Shown piece after piece: positions 1 through 7,738 of a stretch of 16,689 nt of DNA. The notes beneath the pieces were generated by a model. It worked only from the letters and a program-made list of their open reading frames with translations. It did no database searches and was not told the DNA's origin. The DNA is taken from the NCBI GenBank assembly GCA_964400785.1, contig CAYNWB010000047.1, forward strand, positions 1 through 16,689, given 5' to 3'. The stretch is from CAVQGZ01 sp964400785 (GTDB taxonomy: Bacteria > Actinomycetota > Actinomycetes > Jiangellales > Jiangellaceae). The number at the start of each line of letters is the position of its first letter. Positions within the stretch are counted from its first letter, which is position 1. The position numbers and the translations under genes are program-made.

Positions 1-1426
1 GTCACCGACTGCAGAGGCAGGCCCGCGAACACTGTCCCGGCCAGGAAGGCCTGCCACCCGCCGTCGATGCTGCGCAGCGGGATCTCCGACAGCAGGATGC
101 TGCGCAGCGGCGCGGCCTCCAGGTCGATGGAACGCAGGGGGATGCTGCGCAGCGCGATGGCCTCGAGGCCGATGGAACGCAGCGGGATGCTGCGCAGCGG
201 CGTCGACTCGAGGTCGATGGAGCGCAGCGGGATGCTGCGCAGGGCGATGCTGCGCAGGGCCGTGTCGGCAGGGCCGTCGGTCGATGCCTCGCCCTGGCTG
301 ACGAGCTCGTCCTGGATGAGATTGAGCGGCACCGAGACTGCGCCGACCTCGACCGTGCCGGCCTCCAGCGGGGCGTAGTTGGAGGTGTCGACGTCGAGGC
401 TGAAGGTGGCGGCCAGAGGCGCCACCTCGTAGGCACCCAGGTCGCAGCCCTCGCCCGTCGGACGGGCAGTGCCGCGCTGGTCGGTGTCCACGGCGCAGGA
501 GCCGGTGATGGCGTCGATGGCAGGGCTGCCGTCGAGCAGCGCGACCGTCTCGGTCGGTCCGCCGTTGTTCGTGAGCGCCCCGATCACCGGGTCGCCCTCG
601 ATGACGTCTCCCACCGGGTTGCACCCCTGTGTGTCGCTGACGAGGTTGAGCACCAGCAGATCAGGGGTTCCCGAGCAGTCGCTGGCTTCGGCGCCGTTGC
701 TGCGCAGGTTGTTGGCGATGATCGAGTAGGTGACGTTGAGCGTGCCGCCGTTGCGGTCGATTCCCCCGCTGGAGCTGCTGCCGGCGACGTTGCGGACGAT
801 CGTCGAGTGCAGCACGTCGGTCGACCCGGGACTGTTCAGGGCGCCGCCCTGCGAGGCGGTGTTCAGGGTCAGGGTGCTGTTCTCGACCAGGCCTGTGCCG
901 GCGTTCTCGATCGCCCCGCCCTTGCCGGTCGCCTCGTTCGATGCGAACGTGCTGCTGCGCACCTCGACGGTACCGAGGTTGCTCAGCCCACCGCCGTCGA
1001 CGGCCTTGTTGCCGGTCACGGTCGAGTCGACCAGCGTGAGCGCCGACCCGCGCCCTACGCGGATACCACCCCCGGTTGAGTCGTTCTTNNNNNNNNNNNN
1101 NNNNNNNNNNNNNNNNNNNNNNNNNNNNNNNNNNNNNNNNNNNNNNNNNNNNNNNNNNNNNNNNNNNNNNNNNNNNNNNNNNNNNNNNNNNNNNNNNNNN
1201 NNNNNNNNNNNNNCGCCCCGGACTCGGCATTGGCCGCAGTGACCGCAGCCCGCAGAGAGCACTCGCCCTCGACATCGCAGTCACCGACGACGTCGTCTGT
1301 CGTGTCCACGACGAACGTCGATGCTGCGTTCGCCACGCTGATCGACGGTGCACCCGGAAGCCCGGTCACCAGGCTGGAGACGAGGACTGTCGCGAGCAAT
1401 CCGTACAACCAGCGGGACCGTGCCAT
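1..1426 (-). CDS. Secreted CSLREA / parallel beta-helix surface protein with xLRSI repeats (partial, contains assembly gap)
   Basis: The start ATG at 1426 follows a GAGGAG ribosome site. It opens with a signal peptide: basic MARSRW, a hydrophobic stretch, then a likely cleavage after SVANA. Next come VVDTTDDVVGDCD and CSLRAAVTAANA, the CSLREA motif of bacterial surface proteins. After the gap, reading resumes with glycine- and asparagine-rich beta-helix turns (GGGIRVGRGSALTLVDSTVTGN and similar), ending in RGTARPTGEGCDLGAYE, the usual end of a choice-of-anchor Q/beta-helix domain. A pentapeptide tract follows (66-260), then WQAFLAGTVFAGLPLQSV, still open at position 1. The frame before and after the N run differs by one, so the N count is not the true gap length; I treat this as one gene. 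Function is unknown beyond probable secretion and cell-surface or extracellular location. The C-terminus and any anchor lie outside the window. Confidence 0.85.
66..260 (-). repeat. Coding repeat: 13 uninterrupted xLRSI-type pentapeptides
   Basis: Read on the minus strand, 195 bases encode thirteen consecutive five-residue units: ALRSI, ALRSI, PLRSI, DLEST, PLRSI, PLRSI, GLEAI, ALRSI, PLRSI, DLEAA, PLRSI, LLSEI, PLRSI. Leu is invariant at the second place and Ile dominates the fifth. DLES, GLEA and DLEA units recur every third pentad, giving a partial 15-residue (45-bp) super-period. The register resembles pentapeptide-repeat proteins (Leu at the central i position), but the i-2 position is Ile rather than the usual small Ala. 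The tract lies inside the CSLREA protein, after its beta-helix domain. Confidence 0.9.
1089..1213. other. Assembly gap (125 N)
   Basis: A run of 125 undetermined bases lies inside the CSLREA gene. The reading frame before it (last codon GCG at 1216-1214) and after it (first codon AAG at 1088-1086) fits only if the real gap is a multiple of three, which 125 is not. Confidence 0.98.
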
Positions 1427-1448
1427 CGGAACTCCTCAGCGTGCGCAG

Positions 1449-1472
1449 TGTGACCTGCGTCACGTCACATTA
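1449..1472 (-). promoter_or_regulatory. Possible promoter with CRP-family-like dyad upstream of the CSLREA gene
   Basis: On the plus strand 1449-1464 reads TGTGACCTGCGTCACG, nine of ten positions of the CRP/GlxR-type dyad TGTGA-N6-TCACA. A -10-like TAATGT lies at 1472-1467 on the minus strand, so the dyad would sit over the transcription start, 23-38 bases before the ATG. A regulator there would most simply repress. The -35 (TGGTGC, 1495-1490) is weak. The rest of the 147-bp gap shows no gene. Confidence 0.35.
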
Positions 1473-1573
1473 GAGTCGGCAGCCGCAAAGCACCAGTGGT
1501 CCGCAGCCGGATTGCCCGAAGAGTACCTGCTTGGTCAGACATCTGCTCACAACATGGACGTTCGGGCCTTCGG

Positions 1574-2380
1574 CTATCCGAGGCCAGTCGTCATGCGGTA
1601 GGCGGCGACGGCGGACGCTGCAGCGACGTTCAGCGAGTCGACATCCCCTCGCATGGGGATGCAGACCCGCGAGTCTGCGGCCTGCATCCACCGCGGCGAC
1701 AGCCCGTGTCCTTCCGATCCGAGCAGCAGCGCCACCCGCTCCCCCAGCTCCACCGACGCGATGTCGACCGCGTCCGCGGCCGGCGTCAGTGCCAGCACCT
1801 GGAACCCCTGCGACCGCAGCAGGTCGGGGCCCGCGTACCAGTGCTCGATGCGCGCGTACGGCACCGAGAACACCGCCCCCATCGAGACCTTGATCGCCCG
1901 GCGGTAGAGCGGGTCGGCGCAGCGCGGGCTCAGCAGCACCGCGTCCATGCCGAACGCCGCAGCGTTGCGAAAGATCGCCCCGACGTTCGTGTGGTCGTTG
2001 ACGTCCTCGAGCACCAGCACACGCCGAGCCCCGGCGAGCACCGACTCCACCGACGGCAGCGGTCGGCGCTCCAGCGACCCGAGCGCCCCGCGATGCACGT
2101 GGAACCCGCTGACCGCCTCGACCATCGCCTCGTCGACGACGAGTACCGGCGCCTGCACCCCGTCCAGCACGTCGGCCAACGACTCCACCCAGCGCGGCGC
2201 CATGAGCAGCGACCGGACGGAGTACCCCGCGGCCACCGCGCGCCGGATCACCTTCTCGCCCTCGGCGATGAACAGCCCGTGCTCAGACTCCAGCGACGTC
2301 CGTAGCCGCACGTCGCGCAGGTGGCGGTAGTCGTCGAGCCGCGGGTCGTCCAGCGACTCGACCCGCACCAGGTCGGCCAT
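1574..2380 (-). CDS. TrmH/SpoU-family RNA 2'-O-ribose methyltransferase
   Basis: 268 aa. The N-terminal part (about 1-105) matches the SpoU substrate-binding domain (LRTSLESEHGLFIAEGEKVI). The C-terminal SPOUT domain has all three family motifs: motif 1 NDHTNVGAIFRNAAAFG (about 128-144, with the conserved Asn and Arg138), motif 2 LLLGSEGHGLS (218-228), and motif 3 IPMRGDVDSLNVAAASAVAAY (241-261). Motifs 2 and 3 form the deep trefoil knot that binds S-adenosylmethionine. The family methylates a ribose 2'-OH in rRNA or tRNA; the exact target cannot be read from the sequence. The ATG at 2380 has an upstream GAGAGG site and starts 18 bp after the stop of the CoA-transferase/GNAT gene, so it is probably the last gene of that operon. 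Confidence 0.92.
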   Translation of the reverse strand: MADLVRVESLDDPRLDDYRHLRDVRLRTSLESEHGLFIAEGEKVIRRAVAAGYSVRSLLMAPRWVESLADVLDGVQAPVLVVDEAMVEAVSGFHVHRGALGSLERRPLPSVESVLAGARRVLVLEDVNDHTNVGAIFRNAAAFGMDAVLLSPRCADPLYRRAIKVSMGAVFSVPYARIEHWYAGPDLLRSQGFQVLALTPAADAVDIASVELGERVALLLGSEGHGLSPRWMQAADSRVCIPMRGDVDSLNVAAASAVAAYRMTTGLG

Positions 2381-2398
2381 CGGCGCAGACCTCTCGCC

Positions 2399-4294
2399 TC
2401 AGAGCGCGGCGCTGAGGTCGAGCTCGGTGCTGATGCCGTCGAGGTCGCCGAACAGCAGCTCGAGCTCGACGACGCCGTACCGGGTTCTGGTCAGCAGGGT
2501 TCCCGGCCCGTTGCGGAACACGGCGATCATCGCCTGGTTCTCGTCCAGCACGTCGGCGGTGAACCCGCGCACCCCGTTGGCGATCGCGTACCGGATGGTG
2601 CGCAGGTGCATGGCCGTGCCCAGGCCCTTGCCCTGCCAGTCCGGGTCGACGATGTAGGCCACGTCGGCCAACCGGGTCGACAGGTCGAGGTAGTACGAGC
2701 TGGTGGCGACGATGCGCTCGTTCTCGGCCTCCCCCACCACCGCGGCGAACGCCATCTCGCGAAAGTAGCTGACGCTGGTGAAGTGCTCGGCCATCTGATG
2801 CGTCATGGCCGAGAGGTTGCGGAAGAAGCGGGTGCGCACGTCGGTGGGGTCGAGCCGGTAGAACAGGTCTTGCAGCAGCGGCGCGTCGGTGGTCTTGGTC
2901 GGGCGGATCAGCACCGTCGAGCCGTCCTTGAGCGTGACGGTGCCCTGCTCGTCCACGGGGTACGACCGGCGGCTTCGAATCGTCTGGTCGTCGTGCACCA
3001 GACCCAGTGCCTTGGCCTCGGCGAGCAGCGTGTCGCGGTGGTCGGGGTGGGCGATCTCGATCAGCGCGATCGCCCGCTGCCGGGTCGTCGCGCCGTAGAG
3101 GTAGGCCGAGCCGTACTCGGTGATCACCCAGTGGGTCTCGTAGCGCGGGATCGTCACCGGCTCGCTCGGGCCGAGGAACGGCTTGATGTTCGACGACCCG
3201 TCGGGGCTCATGGACGGGACGCAGACGATCGCCCGCCCGCCCTCGGACCGCGCCGCGGCGTAGTGGAACACGACGGTCGACCCGACGCCGCCGTAGCTGA
3301 CGCCGTCGCGGTGCTCGACGCACACCTGGCCGGTGAGGTCGACGGAGAACCCATGGGTGATCGAGACCATCCGGTTCTGCCGGATGAGCACCTGAGGCTC
3401 GCTGACCTGGTCGATCGGGCGGAACACGAACGTCTTGTTGTCGCCGATCGCGTCGTAGAGCCGCTGCGTGCCCATGGCGTAGCTGGCGACCACCTTGCCG
3501 CGCGACATCGACTTGTAGCGGCCGGTGACGACGCCGGCCTCGACCAGGTCGAGCACCGCGTCGGAGATGACGTCGCTGTGCACGCCGAGGTCACGGTGGT
3601 TCGACAGGCGGCTGAGCACCTCGGCGATGAGCCGCCCCGGGCCGGTGTGCAGGGTGGCTCCGTCGGGGACGAGTCGGGCCACGTACTTGGCCAGGTCGGC
3701 GACCACGTCCTCGGCCTCCGACGTCGGGTCGTACTCGAGCATGACGGGCTCGACCTCGATCCAGGCGTCGAACCGGTCGAACGGGATCAGCGTGTCACCG
3801 CGCGTGCGCGGCATGGCGGCGTTGACCTCGGCGATCACCAGCGGCGCCGCCTCGACCATGCCGCGCCCGAGGCCGACGGAGGCCCCCAGGCTGCACATGC
3901 CCGCCGCGTCGGGCGCCGACACCTGCACGACGGCGACGTCGATGCGCAGGCGGCCCTGGCGCTGGGTGCGCAGGACGTCGCGCAGGCTGATCGGGATGTA
4001 GTCGACGTTGCCGGTCGCCACGATCGGCACCAGGTCGTGGGAGATGTAGTACGACCGGTGGCGCAGCACCGGGCGACGCTCCTCGTCCGGCCGGGCGCGG
4101 GTGAGAAAGTGGTAGAGGCGCACACCCGGGTGGTTCAGCGCGGCGTCCTCGAGCGCGGCGAGAAACGTGTTGGGCGTGCCGCACCCGCTGCTGAGAAACA
4201 CGTGCGCACCCTTGGGCAGCATGGCGACGGCCTGCTCGGCCGTGACGGCGTTCTCGCGCCAGGTCGCCGCGGCTCGCGCCGCCTTCAGCCCCAC
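2399..4294 (-). CDS. Acetyl-CoA hydrolase/transferase domain fused to GNAT N-acetyltransferase
   Basis: 631 aa. Residues about 15-435 are a class I CoA-transferase (acetyl-CoA hydrolase / 4-hydroxybutyrate CoA-transferase type): FLSSGCGTPNTFLAAL near the N-terminus, ISDAVLDLVEAGVVTG and SYAMGTQRLYD in the middle, then ITEYGSAYLYGAT and LIEIAHPDHRD. Residues about 455-615 are a GNAT domain with the acetyl-CoA loop DPDWQGKGLGTAM (Q554-x2-G-x-G). Family alignment from memory puts the thioester-forming catalytic Glu in an HTEM context; here the stretch reads GVHSDVISD with Asp241, so classical CoA transfer is doubtful. The GNAT half may acylate a protein or small molecule using the other half as an acyl-CoA module (inference). 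The start is GTG at 4294, exactly 6 nt after a TAGGCT -10-like box, suggesting leaderless mRNA. It lies 44 bp downstream of the TauE gene. Confidence 0.9.
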   Translation of the reverse strand: MGLKAARAAATWRENAVTAEQAVAMLPKGAHVFLSSGCGTPNTFLAALEDAALNHPGVRLYHFLTRARPDEERRPVLRHRSYYISHDLVPIVATGNVDYIPISLRDVLRTQRQGRLRIDVAVVQVSAPDAAGMCSLGASVGLGRGMVEAAPLVIAEVNAAMPRTRGDTLIPFDRFDAWIEVEPVMLEYDPTSEAEDVVADLAKYVARLVPDGATLHTGPGRLIAEVLSRLSNHRDLGVHSDVISDAVLDLVEAGVVTGRYKSMSRGKVVASYAMGTQRLYDAIGDNKTFVFRPIDQVSEPQVLIRQNRMVSITHGFSVDLTGQVCVEHRDGVSYGGVGSTVVFHYAAARSEGGRAIVCVPSMSPDGSSNIKPFLGPSEPVTIPRYETHWVITEYGSAYLYGATTRQRAIALIEIAHPDHRDTLLAEAKALGLVHDDQTIRSRRSYPVDEQGTVTLKDGSTVLIRPTKTTDAPLLQDLFYRLDPTDVRTRFFRNLSAMTHQMAEHFTSVSYFREMAFAAVVGEAENERIVATSSYYLDLSTRLADVAYIVDPDWQGKGLGTAMHLRTIRYAIANGVRGFTADVLDENQAMIAVFRNGPGTLLTRTRYGVVELELLFGDLDGISTELDLSAAL

Positions 4295-4306
4295 GCTCCC
4301 AGCCTA
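4295..4306 (-). promoter_or_regulatory. -10-like box for leaderless start of the CoA-transferase/GNAT gene
   Basis: TAGGCT at 4306-4301 fits the actinobacterial TAnnnT -10 and is followed by exactly six bases (GGGAGC) before the GTG start. The only purine-rich stretch is too close to the GTG to be a normal ribosome site. No convincing -35 is seen. This would be an internal promoter downstream of the TauE gene. Confidence 0.45.
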
Positions 4307-4338
4307 GAGGGGCACATGCGCACCGTGGGGCGTCGCGC

Positions 4339-5100
4339 TCAGTCGACCAGCAGCAGGACGAGGGCTGCGAGCCCGACGGCGACGACCACGCCGCGCAGCA
4401 CCGGGACGGGCAGGCGCCGGGCCAGGCGCGCCCCGAGCAGACCCCCGACCGACGCGCCGACGGCGACCAGCGCTGCCGCGGTCCAGTCGACGGGTGCGGC
4501 GATCGCGAACACGACCCCGGCCACGGCGTTGGCGGCGCCGGCGAGCACGTTCTTGACGGCGTTGACCTGCTGCAGGCCGAGCGCGGTGCCGAGGCCGAGC
4601 ACGCCGATGAGCAGCACACCCTGGGCCGCTCCGAAGTAGGCGCCGTAGACGCCGGTGAGCCCCACCGCCACCCACAGCCATGGCGCCGGACCCTGCCGTG
4701 GTGCGTGCACGACCGCCCGCCGCGCCACCCAGGGCTGCAGCAGCACCAGCAGCACGGCGGCACCGACCAGCAGCGGGACGACCGCCTCGAACACGGTCTC
4801 GGGCAGCAGCAGAAGCAGGACGACGCCCATGCCGGCGCCCAGAATGGTGGCGGGCAGCAGCCGGCGCAGCGTCGAGCGCAGACCGGTGAGCTCGCGCCGG
4901 TACCCGTACACCGAGGTGACGGCCGCAGGCACGAGGCCGACGGTGTTGCTCACGTTCGCGGTCAACGGCGGCAGCCCCACGGCGACGAGGGTGGGGAACG
5001 TGATGAGGCTGCCCGACCCGACCACGGCGTTGAGCGCCCCGGCCCCGAACCCGGCGAGCACGACCAGCAGCGCGTCGGCCGTGGTGAACGCGCCGATCAC
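4339..5100 (-). CDS. TauE/SafE-family membrane permease (sulfite exporter family)
   Basis: 253 aa, almost entirely hydrophobic, with about eight predicted membrane spans. The N-terminal half contains GFGAGALNAVVGSGSLITFP and GLPPLTANVSNTVGLVPAAV, the hallmark first repeat of the TauE/SafE (DUF81) family; the second half has YGAYFGAAQGVLLIG and NAVKNVLAGAANAVAG, the corresponding second repeat. Members export sulfite, sulfoacetate or other organic anions; the substrate here is unknown. The GTG start at 5100 overlaps the photolyase stop as GTGA, so translation is probably coupled. No ligand-specific neighbour such as a taurine or sulfite enzyme is present. Confidence 0.9.
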   Translation of the reverse strand: MIGAFTTADALLVVLAGFGAGALNAVVGSGSLITFPTLVAVGLPPLTANVSNTVGLVPAAVTSVYGYRRELTGLRSTLRRLLPATILGAGMGVVLLLLLPETVFEAVVPLLVGAAVLLVLLQPWVARRAVVHAPRQGPAPWLWVAVGLTGVYGAYFGAAQGVLLIGVLGLGTALGLQQVNAVKNVLAGAANAVAGVVFAIAAPVDWTAAALVAVGASVGGLLGARLARRLPVPVLRGVVVAVGLAALVLLLVD

Positions 5101-6584
5101 GGGGGGTCGCTCCCCCGGGCAGCATGCTGCTCGAGTAGCGCGTCGAGGTCGGCCAGCCTGTCCAGGCCACGCATCGGCTGGGCCATGCGGTGGTTGCCGC
5201 GCAGCGAGGCCCGGTTGCGGTGCAGAAAGGCCCAGTACCCGGCGGTGAACGGGCAGGCCGCCGCACCGACGCGAGCCTTGGGGTCGTAGGCGCACCCGGT
5301 GCAGTAGTCGCTCATCCGCGCGATGTAGGCGCCGCCGGACGTGTATGGCTTGGTCGCCATCAGCCCGCCGTCGGCGTGCTGCGACATGCCGACGACGTTG
5401 GGCAGCATCACCCAGTCGTACCCGTCCACGAACGACCGGTGGAACCAGTCGGTGAGCGCCGCCGGGTCGTAGCCCTGCTGCAGCGCCCATGATCCCAGCA
5501 CCATGAGGCGCGGGATGTGGTGCACCCACCCCTCGTCCCGCACCCCCGCGAGCGCCGACGACAGGCACCGGGCGGTGACGGCGTCGGCGTCCAAGGCGTC
5601 GAACCACGCCGGCAGCGGCTCGTGGGCGTCCAGGGCGTTGCTCTCGCGGTAGTCAGCCCCGGTGTGCCAGTAGACGTGCCACACGTACTCGCGCCAGCCG
5701 ATCACCTGGCGCACGAAACCCTCGACCGACGCCAGGTCGACGTGTCCGTCGCGGTACGCCTGCTCGGCCCGCCGCACGACGTCGACGGGGTCGAGCAGCC
5801 CGAGGTTGAGCGGCACCGACAGCAGCGAGTGCGCCATCCAGGGGTCACCCTCGAGCATCGCGTCCTCGTACGGCCCGAACGCACCCAGGCGGTGCTCGAC
5901 GAAGTGGGTGAGAGCGGCCTGCGCCTCGTCGTGGGTGACGGCGAAGCGGCGGGGGCCGTCGCGGCCGACGAACTCGACGCCCTCGTCGTGCTCCCAGCGG
6001 TCGAGCGTCTCGCGCACCTGCGCGTCGATGTCGTCCTCGACGGGCCACCACGGCTCGGGCAGGTCGACCGCGTCGGCCAGGCGCCGGGCCTTCTTCGGGG
6101 GCGGTCGACGGTTGTCGGCGTCGAGGCTCCAGCGTCCGCCGACCGGAGAACCGTCGGGCTCGACCAGCACACCGAGACGTCGACGTACGTCGCGGTAGTA
6201 GTCGTCCAGGCGCAGCCGGCTGCGTCCAGACGCCCAGGACGCGAACTCGTCCCGGCTCATCACCCATCCGCGCTCGGGCAGCACCCGCACCCCGTCCAGA
6301 CCGCGGACCAGGCCGTCGGCGGCCCTCGACGTCGGCGCGCACACCTCGACCGGCTCGCCGAGGGTGCGCAGCGCGTCGCCGTACGTCGGGGCCGAGAGCA
6401 GCACCGCGCGGTCGGCGAGCTCGGCGGCCCGGTGCCGCAGGGCCGAGAGCACCAGATGGGCCTTGCGGCGGTGGAACCTGCGGCGGGCGAACACACCGCG
6501 CGCCTCGACGAGCAGCGCCGGCTGACCCTCGTCGAGAAAGTGCGGGCCCAGCTGGTCGGCGAACAGCCACCGCCGCCGACTCAT
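5097..6584 (-). CDS. Iron-sulfur bacterial cryptochrome/photolyase (FeS-BCP, PhrB-like (6-4) photolyase)
   Basis: 495 aa, the usual FeS-BCP length. The N-terminal domain (about 1-130) is the Rossmann antenna domain (RRWLFADQLGPHF). The C-terminal FAD domain contains MAHSLLSVPLNLGLLDP, QVIGWREYVWHVYW, GWVHHIPRLMVLG, FVDGYDWVMLPNVVGMSQ and ADGGLMATKPY. Four cysteines C340, C428, C431 and C444 match in spacing the [4Fe-4S] ligands of PhrB (350, 438, 441, 454; constant offset of 10). Characterised members repair UV (6-4) photoproducts using FAD and a ribolumazine antenna; a sensory role is the alternative. The start ATG is at 6584; the ribosome site is weak (GGAC), and the gene begins 28 bp after the SPFH stop, so it is probably co-transcribed with it. 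Confidence 0.93.
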   Translation of the reverse strand: MSRRRWLFADQLGPHFLDEGQPALLVEARGVFARRRFHRRKAHLVLSALRHRAAELADRAVLLSAPTYGDALRTLGEPVEVCAPTSRAADGLVRGLDGVRVLPERGWVMSRDEFASWASGRSRLRLDDYYRDVRRRLGVLVEPDGSPVGGRWSLDADNRRPPPKKARRLADAVDLPEPWWPVEDDIDAQVRETLDRWEHDEGVEFVGRDGPRRFAVTHDEAQAALTHFVEHRLGAFGPYEDAMLEGDPWMAHSLLSVPLNLGLLDPVDVVRRAEQAYRDGHVDLASVEGFVRQVIGWREYVWHVYWHTGADYRESNALDAHEPLPAWFDALDADAVTARCLSSALAGVRDEGWVHHIPRLMVLGSWALQQGYDPAALTDWFHRSFVDGYDWVMLPNVVGMSQHADGGLMATKPYTSGGAYIARMSDYCTGCAYDPKARVGAAACPFTAGYWAFLHRNRASLRGNHRMAQPMRGLDRLADLDALLEQHAARGSDPP

Positions 6585-6612
6585 GTCGACGTCCGGCCGG
6601 CCGCGATCGCGA

Positions 6613-7695
6613 TCAGAGCGTGTTGGACGGCCCCGCGGCGTCGCGGGCTGCCTCGATCTCGACCTCGGCGGCTCGCGCTGCCTCGGCGGACGCGGCGTCG
6701 GCCGCCTGCTGCGCGAGCTGCTGCTGGCGGCGGATCTCCTCGGGCAGGTCCCCCACGTCGGCGAGCCCACCGGCGTTGGCCCCGAGGTTGCCGGCCAGGT
6801 TGCCCAGCCCCTCCAGCGCCTTGCCGATCTCGCTGGGCAGCACCCACAGCTTGTTCGCGTCGCCCTCGGCGATCTTGGGCAGCATCTGCAGGTACTGGTA
6901 CGACAGCAGCTTCTGGTCGGGGTTGCCGCGGTGGATGGCGTGGAACACCGTCTGGATCGCCTGCGACTCACCGTCGGCCCGCAGGATCGCGGCCTGCTTG
7001 TCGGCCTCGGCAGTGAGGATCGCCGATGCCTTCTGGCCCTCGGCCGACAGAATCGCGGCCTGCTTCTGACCTTCGGCGGTGAGGATCTGCGACTGGCGAA
7101 CGCCCTCGGCGTTGAGGATGACCGCGCGCTTGTCGCGGTCGGCGCGCATCTGCTTCTCCATGGCGTCCTTGATGGACGGCGGCGGGTCGATCGCCTTGAG
7201 CTCGACGCGGTTGACCCGGATGCCCCACTTGCCCGTCGCCTCGTCCAGCACGCTGCGCAGCGCGTTGTTGATCTCCTCGCGGCTGGTGAGCGTCTGCTCG
7301 AGGTCCATGCCGCCGATGACGTTGCGCAGCGTGGTGACGGTGAGCTGCTCGATGCCGGCGATGTAGTCGGCGATCTCGTAGGTGGCCGACTTCGGCTCGG
7401 TCACCTGGTAGTAGATGACGGTGTCGATCGACACGACCAGGTTGTCCTGGGTGATCACCGGCTGCGGCGGGAACGACACGACCTGCTCGCGCAGGTCGAC
7501 CAGCGGCAGCACGCGGTCGACGAACGGGACGACGATCGCCAGACCGGGGTTGAGCGTCTTCTGGAAGCGTCCCAAGCGCTCGACGATGCCCGCGCGTGCC
7601 TGCGGCACGATGCGCACCGAGCGCAGCAGCGCCATGAAGATGAACAGCGCGAACAGGAACGCCAGGAACAGCCCTACGGCGGTACCGATAGTCAT
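6613..7695 (-). CDS. SPFH/Band 7 domain protein (paraslipin/stomatin-like, QmcA type)
   Basis: 360 aa. Residues about 5-27 are a single N-terminal membrane anchor (GLFLAFLFALFIFMALL). The SPFH domain follows (IVPQARAGIVERLGRFQKTL, NPGLAIVVPFVDRV, ITQDNLVVSIDTVIYYQV, TLRNVIGGMDLEQTLTSREE, WGIRVNRVELKAIDPP). A helical region (about 195-250) has near-repeats with AEG at intervals (ILNAEG, ILTAEG, ILSAEG, ILTAEA), typical of the coiled-coil that builds the ring oligomer. A polar Ala/Glu-rich tail ends the protein. Such proteins scaffold membrane microdomains and act with NfeD partners; nfeD is indeed the next gene upstream. AAGGAG lies 12 nt before the ATG. Confidence 0.94.
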   Translation of the reverse strand: MTIGTAVGLFLAFLFALFIFMALLRSVRIVPQARAGIVERLGRFQKTLNPGLAIVVPFVDRVLPLVDLREQVVSFPPQPVITQDNLVVSIDTVIYYQVTEPKSATYEIADYIAGIEQLTVTTLRNVIGGMDLEQTLTSREEINNALRSVLDEATGKWGIRVNRVELKAIDPPPSIKDAMEKQMRADRDKRAVILNAEGVRQSQILTAEGQKQAAILSAEGQKASAILTAEADKQAAILRADGESQAIQTVFHAIHRGNPDQKLLSYQYLQMLPKIAEGDANKLWVLPSEIGKALEGLGNLAGNLGANAGGLADVGDLPEEIRRQQQLAQQAADAASAEAARAAEVEIEAARDAAGPSNTL

Positions 7696-7696
7696 G

Positions 7697-7738
7697 TCAG
7701 TCTCGAGCTCCTTCTCGTCGCACCATCAGCGTCGTCAT
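7697..7738 (-). CDS. Candidate 13-codon bridging mini-ORF between nfeD and the SPFH gene
   Basis: An ATG at 7738 shares its A with the nfeD stop codon (TGATG) and opens a 13-codon frame (MTTLMVRREGARD) whose TGA ends one base before the SPFH ATG. It fills the intergenic gap exactly and contains the SPFH ribosome site. It could let ribosomes re-initiate from nfeD into the SPFH gene. It has no ribosome site of its own, and chance is a real possibility. Confidence 0.18.
   Translation of the reverse strand: MTTLMVRREGARD

Noticed and set aside
2..436. Arg/Ser-rich minus-strand frame in the repeat tract
   Set aside because: It is an alternative frame of the xLRSI-coding repeat; the true frame continues the beta-helix protein without a stop.
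1514..1567. Terminator formed by GCCCGAA (1514-1520) and TTCGGGC (1561-1567)
   Set aside because: The arms match perfectly, but a 40-nt loop and lack of a U-tract make a functional terminator after the methyltransferase gene unconvincing.
2321..4639. 772-codon open frame on the plus strand
   Set aside because: It is antisense to the well-supported CoA-transferase/GNAT gene, has an Arg/His/Val-rich low-complexity composition, and matches no family; it is a by-product of high GC.
5517..7016. Long plus-strand open frame opposite the photolyase and SPFH genes
   Set aside because: No domain is recognisable and the opposite strand carries two clearly real genes.
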